From the NCBI GenBank assembly GCA_036971615.1, contig JAYKKR010000001.1, positions 3,162,001 to 3,226,000 of the forward strand: DNA of 64,000 nucleotides. Reading direction: 5' to 3'. The notes beneath the pieces are model-generated. The model saw nothing but the letters and a program-made list of their open reading frames with translations, was not told the origin of the DNA and did no database searches. The stretch is from Amyloporia xantha (Eukaryota > Basidiomycota > Agaricomycetes > Polyporales > Adustoporiaceae). A program made the position numbers and the translations under genes. Shown here in pieces: positions 34,690-46,008 of the stretch (within the stretch, counting starts at the first letter, position 1; every line of letters begins with the position of its first letter).

Positions 34690-35766
34690 TATGATGGGAA
34701 CGAAGGGAAGGGCCGGAGGCATGAAAGGCTGAGTGTGAGGATCGGCCCAGTGGAGTCGAGAGGAGAGGTGGAGCATACGGTCGCGAGGAACGTCAATGTA
34801 GAGGCGGTAAGCATCGCTGCGCCAGCGCCCAAGTTGCTGAATCTCGTAGTCAGAGTAGCCAACGGCAGCAGCAGAAGTCGCGGCCCCGCGGCGAAAGCTA
34901 TGCCCGGAGAACTTTGAGTCGTCAAGGCCAATGGTCCCAATGAGAGCCTTGAGGCGAGACAGGAAGCCACTCCGAGTCATGGCGGCACCAAAGCCATCGG
35001 GGAACAGAGGAGCGTTTGGCGGCTGAGGGTCGATTTGGAACAGGCGGTGCAGCGCCGAGACAGCACAGGTGGACGCGGTCGGCGCGGCAGCTATAATGAT
35101 GGAAACACCCTTGCGAAAAGGGTCGGTTTTCGAGGAAGGCAGGGACAGCAGAACGTGAGAGGGAAGATCCATGGAAGGTAAAAACTGAACAGCACCACGA
35201 GTAAGATCGGTAGCAGGATTAAAGGAGGAGGCGCGATCGACGGTAAACTCGCCGCATCGAAGGAAGCCGGCAAAGGCAGTGGTCATAGCTGCATAGAAGG
35301 AGATGTCCCAGACCGAAACGGGGGAGGCCGGGAGGGCGGCGCACAGCTTCCGGAGGATGTCAATGGTGATAGGGAGTTTAGGGTTCCGTTCACGCTCCCC
35401 ATGGTAGCGCTTAATGCCCCGAATGAGGCGCTGCACGATGGGCGCTTCGCAGACGGCGAACGGGAGATCAGCATCGACATGCAAGGAACGAACGGCGGAG
35501 AGGTAGGACTTAATGGTTTTGGGCTGAAGAGAGCGACCGCCGAGGAATGCGATCCACTCCATGATGGCGCGCTGGGTTGCGGGTAAGAAGGAACCGTCAG
35601 GGGCGAGGTAGGCGGGATGGAGGCGAAGGAAGTCAAGGAAGGATTTTTGACCTGTCGAGTACGTTTTTCGAGTGCTGGATGCGAGCCCATGCCAGAGGTA
35701 GAATGCGACTTGTCGTGAGTAGTGAGAGTGTGTTTCAAACCAGTAAGACGGGGGATGGGTGAGCAA
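34684..35766 (-). CDS. Ngaro tyrosine recombinase
   Basis: A 360-residue phage-integrase-like protein, uninterrupted. The N-terminal core-binding part includes GLASSTRKTYSTGQKSFLDF and SLQPKTIKSYLSAVRSLH. The catalytic part shows AFAGFLRCGEF, with the first catalytic Arg, SSKTDPFRKG (lysine beta-hairpin), SGHSFRRGAATSAAA (HxxR) and LGRWRSDAYRLYID with the nucleophile Tyr. It would integrate a circular double-stranded cDNA without target duplication, as known for DIRS-order elements. The ORF overlaps the RT-RNase H ORF in another frame; a start within the overlap is likely. Confidence 0.9.
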   Translation of the reverse strand: MLTHPPSYWFETHSHYSRQVAFYLWHGLASSTRKTYSTGQKSFLDFLRLHPAYLAPDGSFLPATQRAIMEWIAFLGGRSLQPKTIKSYLSAVRSLHVDADLPFAVCEAPIVQRLIRGIKRYHGERERNPKLPITIDILRKLCAALPASPVSVWDISFYAAMTTAFAGFLRCGEFTVDRASSFNPATDLTRGAVQFLPSMDLPSHVLLSLPSSKTDPFRKGVSIIIAAAPTASTCAVSALHRLFQIDPQPPNAPLFPDGFGAAMTRSGFLSRLKALIGTIGLDDSKFSGHSFRRGAATSAAAVGYSDYEIQQLGRWRSDAYRLYIDVPRDRMLHLSSRLHWADPHTQPFMPPALPFVPIIA

Positions 35767-37265
35767 GGCTTGCGGTCCAGGTACGGTGCTAGCTCGAACA
35801 GGCGGGAGTACTGAAAACGAGAGGCAGCGTCAGCGAGCGCGTTAGCTTTAGAGGGAAGCCATGATGCGGAAAACGAGAAGTCAAGGCAGGCGGCGAGCAT
35901 CAGGAGAAGACGCAACAGTGACATGGTATGGCGGGACCGGTTGCGCTCGGTGGTGATGGCATTCACGATGACTTCGTTATCGATATGAAAAACGATGTGG
36001 CAACCCCCCCATTGATCGCCCCATCGGAGGACAGCTTGGACAACAGCATAAAGTTCTTTGAACTGGATGTCGCGCTGTGTACCTCGGAAGCGACGGGGGA
36101 CGCGGGAGGCGAACCATTGATGTTTGAAGATGCCGCCAACACCCTTCGTACCGCTGGCATCAGTGTGAATGTGGACGGCAGGACGGGATGGGTGAAGAAG
36201 GCGAATGCCATTCCAAGCAGGCACGAACGTGCGCCACCAGAGTAGGTCGGCGCGAGCATACGCAGGGATGAAGCGGACGGCGTAGGAGCTGGAAAACGTG
36301 GTCGAGAAATCGATGAGGCGGCGGATAAAGGCACGGGAGTGAGGGATGACCTGTGAAACAAATTGAAGGTAGCCGACGAGCTCCTGTAGTTCGCGCAGCG
36401 TGCAGCGAGCCTTCAAAGACCAGTCAACAAGCAATTCCCGCAGGTAAATGAGCTTGTCCAGGGGTAGCCGAGCCTCCATTGCCTCGGAGTCCAGCTCCAG
36501 ACCGAGAAACTCCAGCGTAGTACAGGGGCGTGTGGTCTTCTCATGCTGGAAGTGCAAGCCGAGCAAATCACCGAGACCCATGATCCAATCGATGGCAGCA
36601 TTGGCGTAGGACAGCGAGGTTCCAGGCCGGAACAGCGAAAGGAAGTCGTCGAGGTAGTGTCGAAGAGAAGCTGGGATATGGCGTTGGATGATCCAGTGCA
36701 GGGCCTCCGAGAATAGATTGAAGATGTAAGGTGCCGTCTTGAGCCCGAAGACGAGAATGACGTAGTAGTAAAAAGAATCTTGCCACTGGCAGCCGAGGAG
36801 GTGCCAGTCCTGCATGCGAACAGGGATGTGACGGAAAGCATCTTTGAGATCGAGTTTGGCAAGAAGGGTGCCGCGCCCGAGCCGGGATAGTTCTGCAACC
36901 GCCTGCTCGAAGGATTCGTAGGAGATATGGGCTTCCGAATCGGGTATGCCATCGTTGACAGATGCCGTATCGGGCCAAGAGAGATGATTGATAACACGGA
37001 GCTTGCCAGGCTTGCGTTTGCGAGAAACCGTCCCAAGGGGGGAGCAGCGAAAAGAGGGCAGAGGTGGGCTGGGGAAAGGGCCATGCATGCGCTGGTGAGC
37101 GAGGAGTGAGGTGATGTCAGCATTGATCACAGCAGGGTTATTGATGGCGGTTTTCAGATTGCGGCAGTGTTGCTCATGTTCATGGCCAACGAACCCGATA
37201 GAGGCACCATAATCAATTATATGTAGAAGGGAAGATACAAAAGTGCGGTCTGGATAATCCGACAA
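35283..37265 (-). CDS. Ngaro reverse transcriptase-RNase H
   Basis: About 660 residues or more, uninterrupted. RT motifs: GKLRVINHLSWP, LLAKLDLKDAFRHIPV, VFGLKTAPYIFN and the catalytic YLDDF. RNase H motifs: AVHIHTDASGTKGVGG (first Asp), QFKELYAVVQA (Glu), VFHIDNEVIVNA (Asp) and NALADAASR (last Asp). There is no protease domain. The C-terminal ~100 residues after SRLFELAPYL are Ser/Pro-rich and overlap the recombinase ORF. The first codon at 37265 is TTG and the frame stays open upstream, so the protein probably begins earlier or is made by frameshift or reinitiation from the gag ORF. Confidence 0.9.
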   Translation of the reverse strand: MSDYPDRTFVSSLLHIIDYGASIGFVGHEHEQHCRNLKTAINNPAVINADITSLLAHQRMHGPFPSPPLPSFRCSPLGTVSRKRKPGKLRVINHLSWPDTASVNDGIPDSEAHISYESFEQAVAELSRLGRGTLLAKLDLKDAFRHIPVRMQDWHLLGCQWQDSFYYYVILVFGLKTAPYIFNLFSEALHWIIQRHIPASLRHYLDDFLSLFRPGTSLSYANAAIDWIMGLGDLLGLHFQHEKTTRPCTTLEFLGLELDSEAMEARLPLDKLIYLRELLVDWSLKARCTLRELQELVGYLQFVSQVIPHSRAFIRRLIDFSTTFSSSYAVRFIPAYARADLLWWRTFVPAWNGIRLLHPSRPAVHIHTDASGTKGVGGIFKHQWFASRVPRRFRGTQRDIQFKELYAVVQAVLRWGDQWGGCHIVFHIDNEVIVNAITTERNRSRHTMSLLRLLLMLAACLDFSFSASWLPSKANALADAASRFQYSRLFELAPYLDRKPCSPIPRLTGLKHTLTTHDKSHSTSGMGSHPALEKRTRQVKNPSLTSFASIPPTSPLTVPSYPQPSAPSWSGSHSSAVALFSPKPLSPTSPPFVPCMSMLISRSPSAKRPSCSASFGALSATMGSVNGTLNSLSPLTSSGSCAPPSRPPPFRSGTSPSMQL

Positions 37266-37616
37266 ATAGTACTCCCAGGCATCACGCTGTAGTGTTGAGG
37301 CAATGTGCGGACCTCCGGCAGGGGAGGTGAGAGGAACGGTGTTGCACCGCGGGTCTGTGTTAGGACGTGGAGGCGGCGGGGGCCCGGGTGGGAAAAGCGC
37401 AGCATGCGGCGGCAGCGAGAAAGGTGAGAGTTCAACGGGAACATCAGAAGTGTCAACGGGACGACTTGGAGGGCTGTCGATGGGACAGGATATTACAGGG
37501 GGAGAAGGATTAACATCAGAGGAAGTGAAGGTGTTCGATGACCAGAGTGGCTCGTCCTGGGGTTGGCAAGAACGAGCGGTGGGAGAGACAGGCGCACCAC
37601 CCGTCTTGCCAGCCCT

Positions 37617-38774
37617 TCAGGTGGATTTAGGACAGGAGTGCGCTCCGTGATCAGAGGCACCACAACCGGTCGTTGAGCATTTGTGGACACGTCGGTACCG
37701 GCACGGAGAAGAGCATACCCCTTTATTGAACAGTTGACAGACCTCATTTGAATTGTCGCGAGCTGTTGTCGGAGCCGCGACCTTTGACACGCCACCGCGG
37801 GCAGATGTATTGATACGCGCACGTTCCCGCCCGAAGAGATGTTTCACTTGGAGAGCAGCGTCGATTGTTGACCAGCCGGCATAGTCACCACGCGCCATTT
37901 CCCGTAAGCGGCGATGGTGGAACTCCATGTGATATGATAATACCGCAGACCATTGGTAGTCCTCGTGGAAAACCTCCAGCTGCGAGAGATATTCAATGGT
38001 GCCGGTACTAACCTGATATGTGAAGGAACCATTCCCACTAGACGCCGCGAAAGCCGTAAGAATGCGAAAATACACCGATAGAGGGAGGAACAGGGAGTGG
38101 AAGGATGGGTAATCCTTGGTCGTCGTGCTTCGTACGGTGAGTGTACTGCCCGAGAGATCGAGCACCGAGCGCTCGGCCTTGTCCCGGTACTTGGAGTCCA
38201 GCTTGTACAGGTCGCTAGGCTCGAAGTCGTGGCGCGCGATATCCAATAGCACGCCTGCCTTGACAGAGGGGAATAAATCAAGCAAGGACATACCGGGTGT
38301 AATCTGACTGTTTGCGGCCATAGAGAAGGCTGGAAACGATGCCGCGGTTACCTGGGAGGGAGCTGTTGCTGCCGCTGAGGCAGCATCTGCGGCGGCCGGG
38401 CGGAGCAGAGAAAGTAGTCCCGCGAGTTGTTCCATGGACAGTGTCACTGGGACACTGCCAGAGGGTGCGGCGGGGGCAGGAGGTGCGGCGGGAGCAACTG
38501 GAGCGGCGGGAGCGGGAGCGGCAGGGGCGGGCGGCATGGCCCCAGGGTCTGGCGCTGGCGCAGCGCTACTGCCAGATGCGTCGTCGGGACCGGGCATGTT
38601 TTGGAGTGCTTCCGCGGAAGATGGAAGTTCGGGGACCACGGAAGGTGAAGCAGAAGGTTTCAGGAATCGGCCGTTAGGTCCGCGAGCAGGGGGAGGTCGC
38701 GAGCGGGGAATTCCTGACGAAAAAGAAGTACTCGAAGTCGGGAGGACTATCGAGTACGAAAGTGAGAAAGACAA
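37617..38774 (-). CDS. Ngaro gag-like protein
   Basis: A 385-residue ORF at the 5' end of the element. Its start codon lies inside repeat A1. Pro/Ala-rich low-complexity sequence fills residues ~25-115; then MSLLDLFPSVKAGVLLDIARHD and a helical capsid-like region follow. The C-terminus has clustered Cys/His (CQLFNKGVCSSPCRYRRVH, then CSTTGCGASDHGAHSC), resembling zinc-binding knuckles of gag-type nucleic-acid-binding proteins. No stop interrupts it. Assignment as gag rests on position and the Cys/His cluster. Confidence 0.75.
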   Translation of the reverse strand: MSFSLSYSIVLPTSSTSFSSGIPRSRPPPARGPNGRFLKPSASPSVVPELPSSAEALQNMPGPDDASGSSAAPAPDPGAMPPAPAAPAPAAPVAPAAPPAPAAPSGSVPVTLSMEQLAGLLSLLRPAAADAASAAATAPSQVTAASFPAFSMAANSQITPGMSLLDLFPSVKAGVLLDIARHDFEPSDLYKLDSKYRDKAERSVLDLSGSTLTVRSTTTKDYPSFHSLFLPLSVYFRILTAFAASSGNGSFTYQVSTGTIEYLSQLEVFHEDYQWSAVLSYHMEFHHRRLREMARGDYAGWSTIDAALQVKHLFGRERARINTSARGGVSKVAAPTTARDNSNEVCQLFNKGVCSSPCRYRRVHKCSTTGCGASDHGAHSCPKST

Positions 38775-39042
38775 GATGAGAAATACGAGATATGTATGTA
38801 CCTATCGAGTACGAAAGTGAGAAAGACAAGATGGGGAAAGACATGAAGTGGGAGCACTATATATACTGAGACCGGTCCTGCCAGGACAATGAGCCGTTCA
38901 AGAGCAAAGCGCGAGCGATCGCGCTTTGCTATATGTCCAAGCGACGCGCTCTAACCGTGCTCAAAGCGCGTCGCGTCAGGGGTTGCGTATGTCACGTGTC
39001 GTCGTCGCATAGACCCTGGACAGACTCGTCTGTCCAATCCAT
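38716..39042. repeat. Ngaro A1 repeat
   Basis: 5' terminal repeat of the element (minus-strand sense), paired with 34232-34558. The right boundary is at ...CTGTCCAATCCAT, 184 bp from the ATG26 stop codon. Confidence 0.88.
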
Positions 39043-39226
39043 GGAACAAGTTGTAATGAAGATATTATGATTGTAGTACAGTTAGTAGGTTCCTAAATTA
39101 TTACTGATTCCAAGGAGACACATGTTAGATGATGTATGCTGATGGATGACAAAACTGCGAGACAACAAAATATAGGAGATTATTTCTTCACCCAATAGAG
39201 AATTGGCATAGTGGACACTAGCCATC

Positions 39227-42200
39227 TCATTCTTGCTCAGATATGACACTCCAGTCACTAGTGACCTCACGAACAGAATTTACGGAACTACTGCCCGATC
39301 GGGTCCCCGCCCGCTCGGACGAAGAGCTATACTCTCGAATAGTAGCATGTTCGGCGTCGATGTCACCGTCCCGAGCGTCATCAGTAGCGCTTCCCTTGAC
39401 TAGCGACCGAGCATACTCCAAGTCTCGATAAAGGGCTTCAATCGCTGTTGCAACACCATCCTCCTGACAAAGAGATGAGTCCTTCAATGTTGTATTTTCA
39501 AAAGATGGACTTACAGCACGTATCCGCCCGCCTACTTCTCTGGCACGATCTATCTGTTTCTGATCAGTCGTGGCCGTAAGTAGGGCCTGAGCCAGGCTTT
39601 CTATCGTTAGCTTGCGAATCGCGGTGCCAATTCCCAGTGCCTCCACGCGGTCCGCCCAAAAGAATTGATCGCCGAAGAATGGCCTAATGATAGTGGGTAT
39701 GCCGGCTTCTCAAATATGAGAAATAAGTAAAGCAAGCATCCGAAGATGACACACACCTCGCAAACTAGCTCCAGTGGTTCCCGCACCGCCATGATGACAA
39801 GCAGCGTCAACACGCCTGAATAACCAATCATGAGGAATAGATGATATGGGATATATCTGTTTGGGGAGAGGCTCTTCTGGTTCAGAGACATCCGTAGAGT
39901 TTTTCACCAGTCGATCGGACCATCCTTTGGAGAGGATGGCGTGAACACCGCTGCGGACAATTGCATCGATGACACAACGGGTCATGGCCTTGGGATCGGA
40001 CACGACGATGCTGCCAAAACCAATATATACTATCTTCTTCTTCGCTTTCCGTGAGGCATCTAGAAACTCGACGAGATCTGCAGGAGGAGTCCATTTCTTG
40101 GAGCTGACGTCCGCGTCGTCCAAGAACCAGTACCCTGGATGACCAATGGGATAATAAGAAACACGACCTAGAAATTGACTTACCAGTGACGTGTATCCAT
40201 TCCGGCCAATCTATCGGTGGAGGTACTACTACTGGACTGAAGTTGTACAAAAATGGAATCTTATGTGGTTCCATCTTATCGAGGCTTGTGCTCGAAAGGC
40301 GTAAGGTATTGCGTCGCCAACGGTTAATTTGGCCAGCAGTAGCACGCCAGAATACTTGGTCGAATAGAACATAGGACTAAGACGCTCGTGTCACTTCAGT
40401 AGTTCAGATGCGCCGAATAGAAGCAAGATTCATACCATATAGTTGTAGTTCCCTCCCATCTGCGAAGCCATCGCACGAGTTAGTTAGCACCATGTCAAAC
40501 TGCACACAATGAAACTTACCTTGTGCTCCGGTACCGCAAACGCATGCGGATAGACTCTTGGGGACAGGTCAATGACATGATACGATCAGACCGCTGTAAA
40601 CTGACCTTGTGCGAGACCAGGTCATCGTGAACGCTCTGAAATAGGGAATTTTAAGGGCCTCTGCTATATGGTAACCTCCCATGGCACTGGGGCTTTCCAC
40701 TAGGACATCTGTGCCCTGACATGCTTCCCAAGAAGTCTTTAGGAGATCGTCTATCCAGCCCCGGAACTGATGCACAATTAGGAGATAAACTGTGGAACTC
40801 GGATTTGGGACGAACCTTTAACATGCCTTCCCGTAGAAACGCCACTGTAAAGGTACCATTCTCAACGCAGATCCGCATTAACTCTGCTGGATCACCGCCA
40901 ACATATCCAAATTCAATGCCTTGCTACAAGTGTAATCATATTAGAAAAACGTCATCCATGATTGCTGGATGACGTACTCCCTCGATCCAATCTTTGAACT
41001 CGCCGTGAGTAGCAATCCGACAACGATGGCCATCCTTCATGAGCCCCTTGGCGAGCGCGATATATGGCTGAACATCGCCTCGGGAACCAATTGTCAGGAA
41101 CGTGAAGTGCAAAGACTCTTTCGGTTTGAATGTCAGGAAGGTTGATGACGTCGAGTTGAACATGACTGCGGGCAACGAACTGGTCAGTGCAGTCGCCTTA
41201 TCTACACTCTTTCCTGCACTACTGTCCATTGATCGTCGTGGTCCGAACTCTTCAAGTATGAGGGCATCGTTTCGACCGACGCTCTGATTGCTCTCACCAC
41301 CGGATGCAGACCGATCGCGTACATCTTCCATCTGCCGTTCAAGAAGACTGACAAAGGCAGCACGCCGTTCTTCCTCAGCGAACTCGAAGAATAACTCCTC
41401 ATGTCCCCTGATCATGACAACCAAGCCATGAAGACCGAAGCGGAACGCCTTTGACTTCTCCGTAGATAGCACATCGCCTAGTGGTAGGATCATCTAAAGA
41501 ACAATAAGATGAAAAAAACATGGCAATGAAAGCTTCATACCTTGATTCGTGTGGACAAAGGCCCGCTGGATTTGAAGCAGAAGTAGTTGGTGGATATGTA
41601 GAGACGACCGTAGACAGGTAGTAATCGGAAGAGGTATCCAGGGAAGACTACAGTAAAATTGGTGAACAAAGCGATGCTGTAGAGCAGTAAGCATAGAGAA
41701 GAATGCATACCTCCTAATAAACTCTCCTTCTCATCGAAAGCGAATGCACTGCGGAACTTCTCTGCCGTCTCCACATCCACTATTGTTTCTGGAGTATTTA
41801 GGACACTGAAATATCCAAAATCATTCGCGTCACTGCTGCCGGACATTCGACTGCCAGAACCTGCATTGGAGGACACCACTTCGGAAACTCCCTCGTCGCC
41901 GGCTCGCGAAGGCTGAGACGATGACTCTGATCCGGGTCGAATCGCTCCGAGCGCGCGGCTCAAGGTCGTGCGTGAAGGTATAGACGGCATCCGGAGCCAA
42001 GAAGGAACACCCACAGCCCATGTACTTATACTGCTGTCTCTTGTCGGCGAAACAGTGAGCTGTGAGGCTGATGGCGAGGGTGTCGTCGAAGGGGGTATGT
42101 ATGACTGGATGCAGAAGGTGATTCTGTCCGGCTGGACGGGAGTCCTTCGGATATCGCCTCAGGGCTACCTGTCTGCGCCGTTTCCGAGAGTAACGTGGCC

Positions 42201-44575
42201 TCTGGTGACGTGGTTACAGCCATGAAAGACGATGAACCTCTCCTTGATACATGTGTAAAGTCTTCCGTTTCAGTACGTTCGGGAGAGGTGGCAAGTCGAC
42301 TGGGCGGTGTGGATTCTTGGAGCGGTCGAAGGAGCGATGACAGTCTGAAGCCAGACAGTGTTCTCGTCGTATGATCCGCCGCTGGTAAGCTCTGTGTCCG
42401 GAGAGCGACGGGATGAGTAGGGTGGGGAGGTCGTGACATAGTGGTATCGATGACCGCAGGCGAAATTGCGTCCTCCGGGATGTCCCTGTATAACCGTACA
42501 GCATCGCGAATCTGCTCAAGAGCTCCGGGCAGGTCACTGAAGTAGGCAAAGAAGTACGAGTCGATGGAGCTCGGGTTATTTCTGTCGACTACTTTCAGCT
42601 CGATTGTTTCGCTAAAGTCCATCGCGGACGACTTGTCTACATCTACAACTGTCGAATATGGAATAGCAATCTAGGCACAAGTGGTGATTAGCACCGTCAC
42701 ACGATCTGCACGATCGAAGGACAATGATACCTTGACGCTGTCTCCCATATTCTGCGCCTTGAACATGACTTTCTTGATCGCCTTAATCCATTCATCTCGA
42801 CTCGGTTCAGAGTCCGTAGATAATCGAATTGACCTCTGATTCGTCCTGAGACGTATATCCTTATCATTAATGGGCTCACACGTCATAGCGTAACGGAGGT
42901 CCACTATGCCATGCGGGAAGTACGGGTCCTGCACATCGGTATAAGTAAGGTCACTTCTGTAGTCGAAATTGGTACAGCAAATGCTTACCGCAGGTGATTG
43001 GTACCAAGACAGCACGTCGTTCCTAAGAACAAACCAGCGTCTGACCCAGCGCTTTGTGCGCGCTTTCTTCGATAACCACCCAGACTTGAGGACCTGGTCC
43101 TGTTAGGCCACGAATCAGGAATGAACTCCTCCATGAGACATAAACGCTCACACGAACCTCCCTCGACGGCATGTGGGCGAAAAAGCATATGTGAGAATCA
43201 GTTAAATATAAATATCCTTGCAGCACTAGAGAAAGATTCGTTAACGCAAGCGACCCCTGGTAGTCTAAGTTGCTTACGTGCTGATCTAAGGAGGTAACAT
43301 GGCATTTCTGTATCAGCCAAAAGTATTAGCTATGGCCCGAACGATAATAAACAAAAACAATGCACCTGCAACGACCTCCTGTATGCCTTGCAAATCGAAG
43401 ACGTCTCTTAGTTTCTCGGCAAGTCGTGCTCTGCGCTGCATCTTCACTGTTGCCATGCTACCCGAGCGGCTCACAACCCGGTTACGGCTACTCGTGCTCG
43501 GCGCATCCAAACCGAGCTGCGACTGAAGCTGCGTACGCTGGGAACTGCCTAAGTCATGTTCCTGGGAGTCTGTCATTACCGGCGAAGTCGGCTCAAAATC
43601 ATCCTCCAGGTCTTCGTCAGAAACTACAGGCTCAACCACACGCAGACTTTCGTCCTGGTCAGGGACCTTGGGCAGCCCTGGACTCTTGGCACGCGGGTAA
43701 ATAGACGACGACTCTCCCCTTCTGGAGCGAGCCAAAGGACGGTAGATGGCATGAATGGACGATGCAAGCCGGTTAACTACATCAATAATGATAAGCACGC
43801 AGCACATAGAGAACAAGAGCTATTAAAACAGACCGATTCCATCGTCATCATCGTCACTGGAAGTATCGACAGGCGTGGTGTCCTGCGGGATGAAGTCGTC
43901 ATCGTCTTGGTATTCGGTCCAGGGCATCGCCTGCAGGGCCTGTATCAATGTCTGCGTTCCAGGGCGCATCTGAGGAGATATGTGAACTGATTAAGGCAGG
44001 AGCACACAAAATATATGAGTGCTACACACCGACCCAGTACCGCGGAATGTTTGCGATTCGGGCCATCGCGGTCCCAAGGAGGGCGACCGTGGTGTGATGA
44101 ACGGTGATTCATCATCCCTTGCTCGAGACGAGCTGTGACGTGAACTACGCTTCGCGGCACTCGCGCGCTGGTTCACACTCGGAGAGGGCAGGAGCTGGGA
44201 GTGAGTGGCCGATGTATCTCCTAGAAACAGATGAGCATGTCCGTCCCTGGAACCACAATGAAACCGCTCACCTTCGCTCGTACCATCGTCGGCGCCGTTC
44301 GATTTCTCCTTTCCTTTGCCTCGCCGCCTTAGACTCAAGAGACGGCTCGGGCCCTGCGCAGGTAGTGCGGGCTGGCTCTGAGACAACTGCGCCTTGTTCC
44401 CGGTCGACTTGCTCCTGCTCAATTTATCTGTAGTGGCCTCTATTGCTCGCCTAACGAATCTGCTCTTCGATTCTGAATCACTGCGTTTCTCAGCAGGACG
44501 CGGGGCACATGCGGGGTCGCTTGATAATGTCCCCGCGCCAGTGTCATCAATGTGTTCCTCGGACATTGACTCCAC
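39227..44575 (-). CDS. ATG26: Sterol 3-beta-glucosyltransferase (UGT51/ATG26 type)
   Basis: UDP-glucose:sterol glucosyltransferase making ergosteryl glucoside at membranes; in some fungi it also serves pexophagy. Start at 44575 ([16 protein letters not shown]) with a long Ser/Arg-rich N-terminus. Domains in order: a first GRAM ([19 protein letters not shown]), a PH region ending [15 protein letters not shown], a Ser-rich linker, a second GRAM ([20 protein letters not shown] then [19 protein letters not shown]), and the GT1 fold starting [20 protein letters not shown]. The nucleotide-sugar region includes [16 protein letters not shown] and [20 protein letters not shown], followed by the [16 protein letters not shown] stretch. 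About a dozen introns; I did not fix every border. C-terminus DWSVISEQE ends at TGA 39227-39229. No disabling change was seen. Confidence 0.9.
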
Positions 44576-44916
44576 GAGATTGTGAAGAAGTAAAGCAGCT
44601 AGTGTAGTGTCAAGATTGAAAACGCGTATGCCTCCCTGTTAGCCATAGACGAGCATACAAGCGTCAGGTCTGCGGTGCACAGTGCCTATGCCCTCCGAAT
44701 AGGGGAGCCGAGGGTACGTACCCCGTGGAAATACGGATATCCCGATATGGGCATAGCAGACAACGTGCAGACATGCAAGAAATCACGTTGTGCTTCGCGC
44801 CCAACGCGTCTCGCGCAGCGAGGTTCATTTTCTAGCTGCGCTGGCTGGCACTGCAGGCCGGCTTCCTTTCCTCTCTTCCTCTCTCCCACTACCGCAAACC
44901 TGAGAAACCTAATACC
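44576..44916. promoter_or_regulatory. Divergent intergenic region between ATG26 and the SUR7-type gene
   Basis: 341 bp between two start codons facing away from each other, so it must hold both promoters. A CT-rich stretch (CCTTTCCTCTCTTCCTCTCT) lies just before the SUR7-type gene. No clear TATA box. Confidence 0.5.
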
Positions 44917-46008
44917 ATGCGCGGAGAGCTATGCATCGGATCAGCTACCATTCTCTCGTGAGTTCAGTGTTCAGATTCTGCGGCTGCAACGGCTAACTCC
45001 TCATGCCAGCCTGGCAGCACTCCTGTGCCTCATTTTTATGCATGTTCGTGTCTTTCATTGTCTAGTCACATATCTATCTAATCTAATTGCAATATAAGGT
45101 CGGGCAAATCAATACCTCATCCGTCCCTCGCGACATATCCATGGTGATTCACGGTAATACATCGACATAACAGGTATTTGACAGCATGCAATATATAGAT
45201 TAAAGTCAACATGTCTGGCTATGGGTATGTGCTCTTTTCCTTGTGTATTTGCATGATCACCAATGTCGTTTGCAGTGAAGGGCTTCACGGAGCTCTTGGC
45301 GATCCCATTGAGGGTCTTTATACGGCAAATGCCTCTGCACCTCTCCAGCGACAAGCTGGTCTACGAAACCTCTACGACTTCGGCCTGTACTCCTACTGTG
45401 CCTACGTTAACACGACCCACGGCACATGCTCTAATATTTCGGCGGCCAACCGCTTCGAGCCGTTCCAAGTCATCACCGCTGACATGCTCACGAATTACTC
45501 AAGCTTTACTGACTACATCATATCACCAACGACATTCACCGACTCCACATACCTCGGGAACTTCTCTAATGGTGCTTATTACCTGCTTCTCATTGGCTCC
45601 GTCTGCGCAGCACTGGCGCTCTTCACGTTAGTTGCATTCCTTTCTTCACTTCGTAATCTAACTCATAGGCATCACATAGTGGCATAGTGAAACACCCACT
45701 TGCCTTTTTGTTCTCTACGCTCTTCGCTATCATCGGAAGTTTTATGCTTCTCATTGGGGCCGCTATATGGACGGTCATCGTCACAAAGACTGAGTCGATT
45801 AATCACACGTTGATTGGCAGTACGTCATCTCCTGTTCCTTTGGGGATCACCGTGTCCATGGGAAACGGAATATACCTTGCATGGGCTGCGTTTGCGTGTC
45901 TGGTCGTATCGATACTGCCGTATATGATCAGGTCGGTCCTCCGCAGCGTTCTGAGCCCATCCAGAGGACTGACTTCCCATTCCCAGCTGCTGTACATTCC
46001 GCGGATAG
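44917..46008 (+). CDS. SUR7/PalI family four-helix plasma-membrane protein
   Basis: Six or more short exons rebuild a SUR7/PalI-family protein (cortical membrane, eisosome or pH-sensing complexes). ATG 44917 gives MRGELCIGSATILS; the next exons add LAALLCLIFMH (TM1), VGQINTSSVPRDISM and IKVNMSGYG. Then comes EGLHGALGDPIEGLYTANAS and the hallmark YDFGLYSYCAYVN...GTCSN. TM2 is YYLLLIGSVCAALAL; after an intron, GIVKHPLAFLFSTLFAIIGS is TM3, and GIYLAWAAFACLVVSILPYMI is TM4. Splicing the last intron (45932-45986) gives the short tail SCCTFRG and TAG 46006-46008. The intron at about 45225-45275 is 51 nt, stop-free and in frame, so retention would not break the protein. Confidence 0.82.

Larger units (their letters stand above)
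34022..39042 (-). mobile_element. Ngaro-type tyrosine-recombinase retrotransposon with split direct repeats
   Basis: About 5.0 kb, coding on the minus strand. Order in coding direction: repeat A1 (39042-38716), gag-like ORF, RT-RNase H ORF, tyrosine recombinase ORF, repeat B1 (34689-34558), repeat A2 (34558-34232), a 79-bp unique spacer, then repeat B2 (34152-34022). The A1-ORFs-B1-A2-B2 arrangement defines Ngaro elements within the DIRS order. There is no integrase of the DDE type, no methyltransferase ORF and no target duplication. A copies and B copies differ by only a few bases and the three ORFs are uninterrupted. The insertion is therefore probably young and may be autonomous; that is inference. 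Confidence 0.9.

Noticed and set aside
34010..34917. Two similar plus-strand ORFs starting MILLREWANEMVFRVAA
   Set aside because: They are the two copies of the B repeat read through by chance, not genes.
35928..37650. Plus-strand ORFs across the retroelement
   Set aside because: They are antisense shadows of the RT-RNase H and recombinase ORFs with no motifs.
45263..45631. Separate ORF in another frame over the SUR7-type gene
   Set aside because: It arises only by misreading the intron at about 45225-45275; the SUR7 frame has the family motifs.
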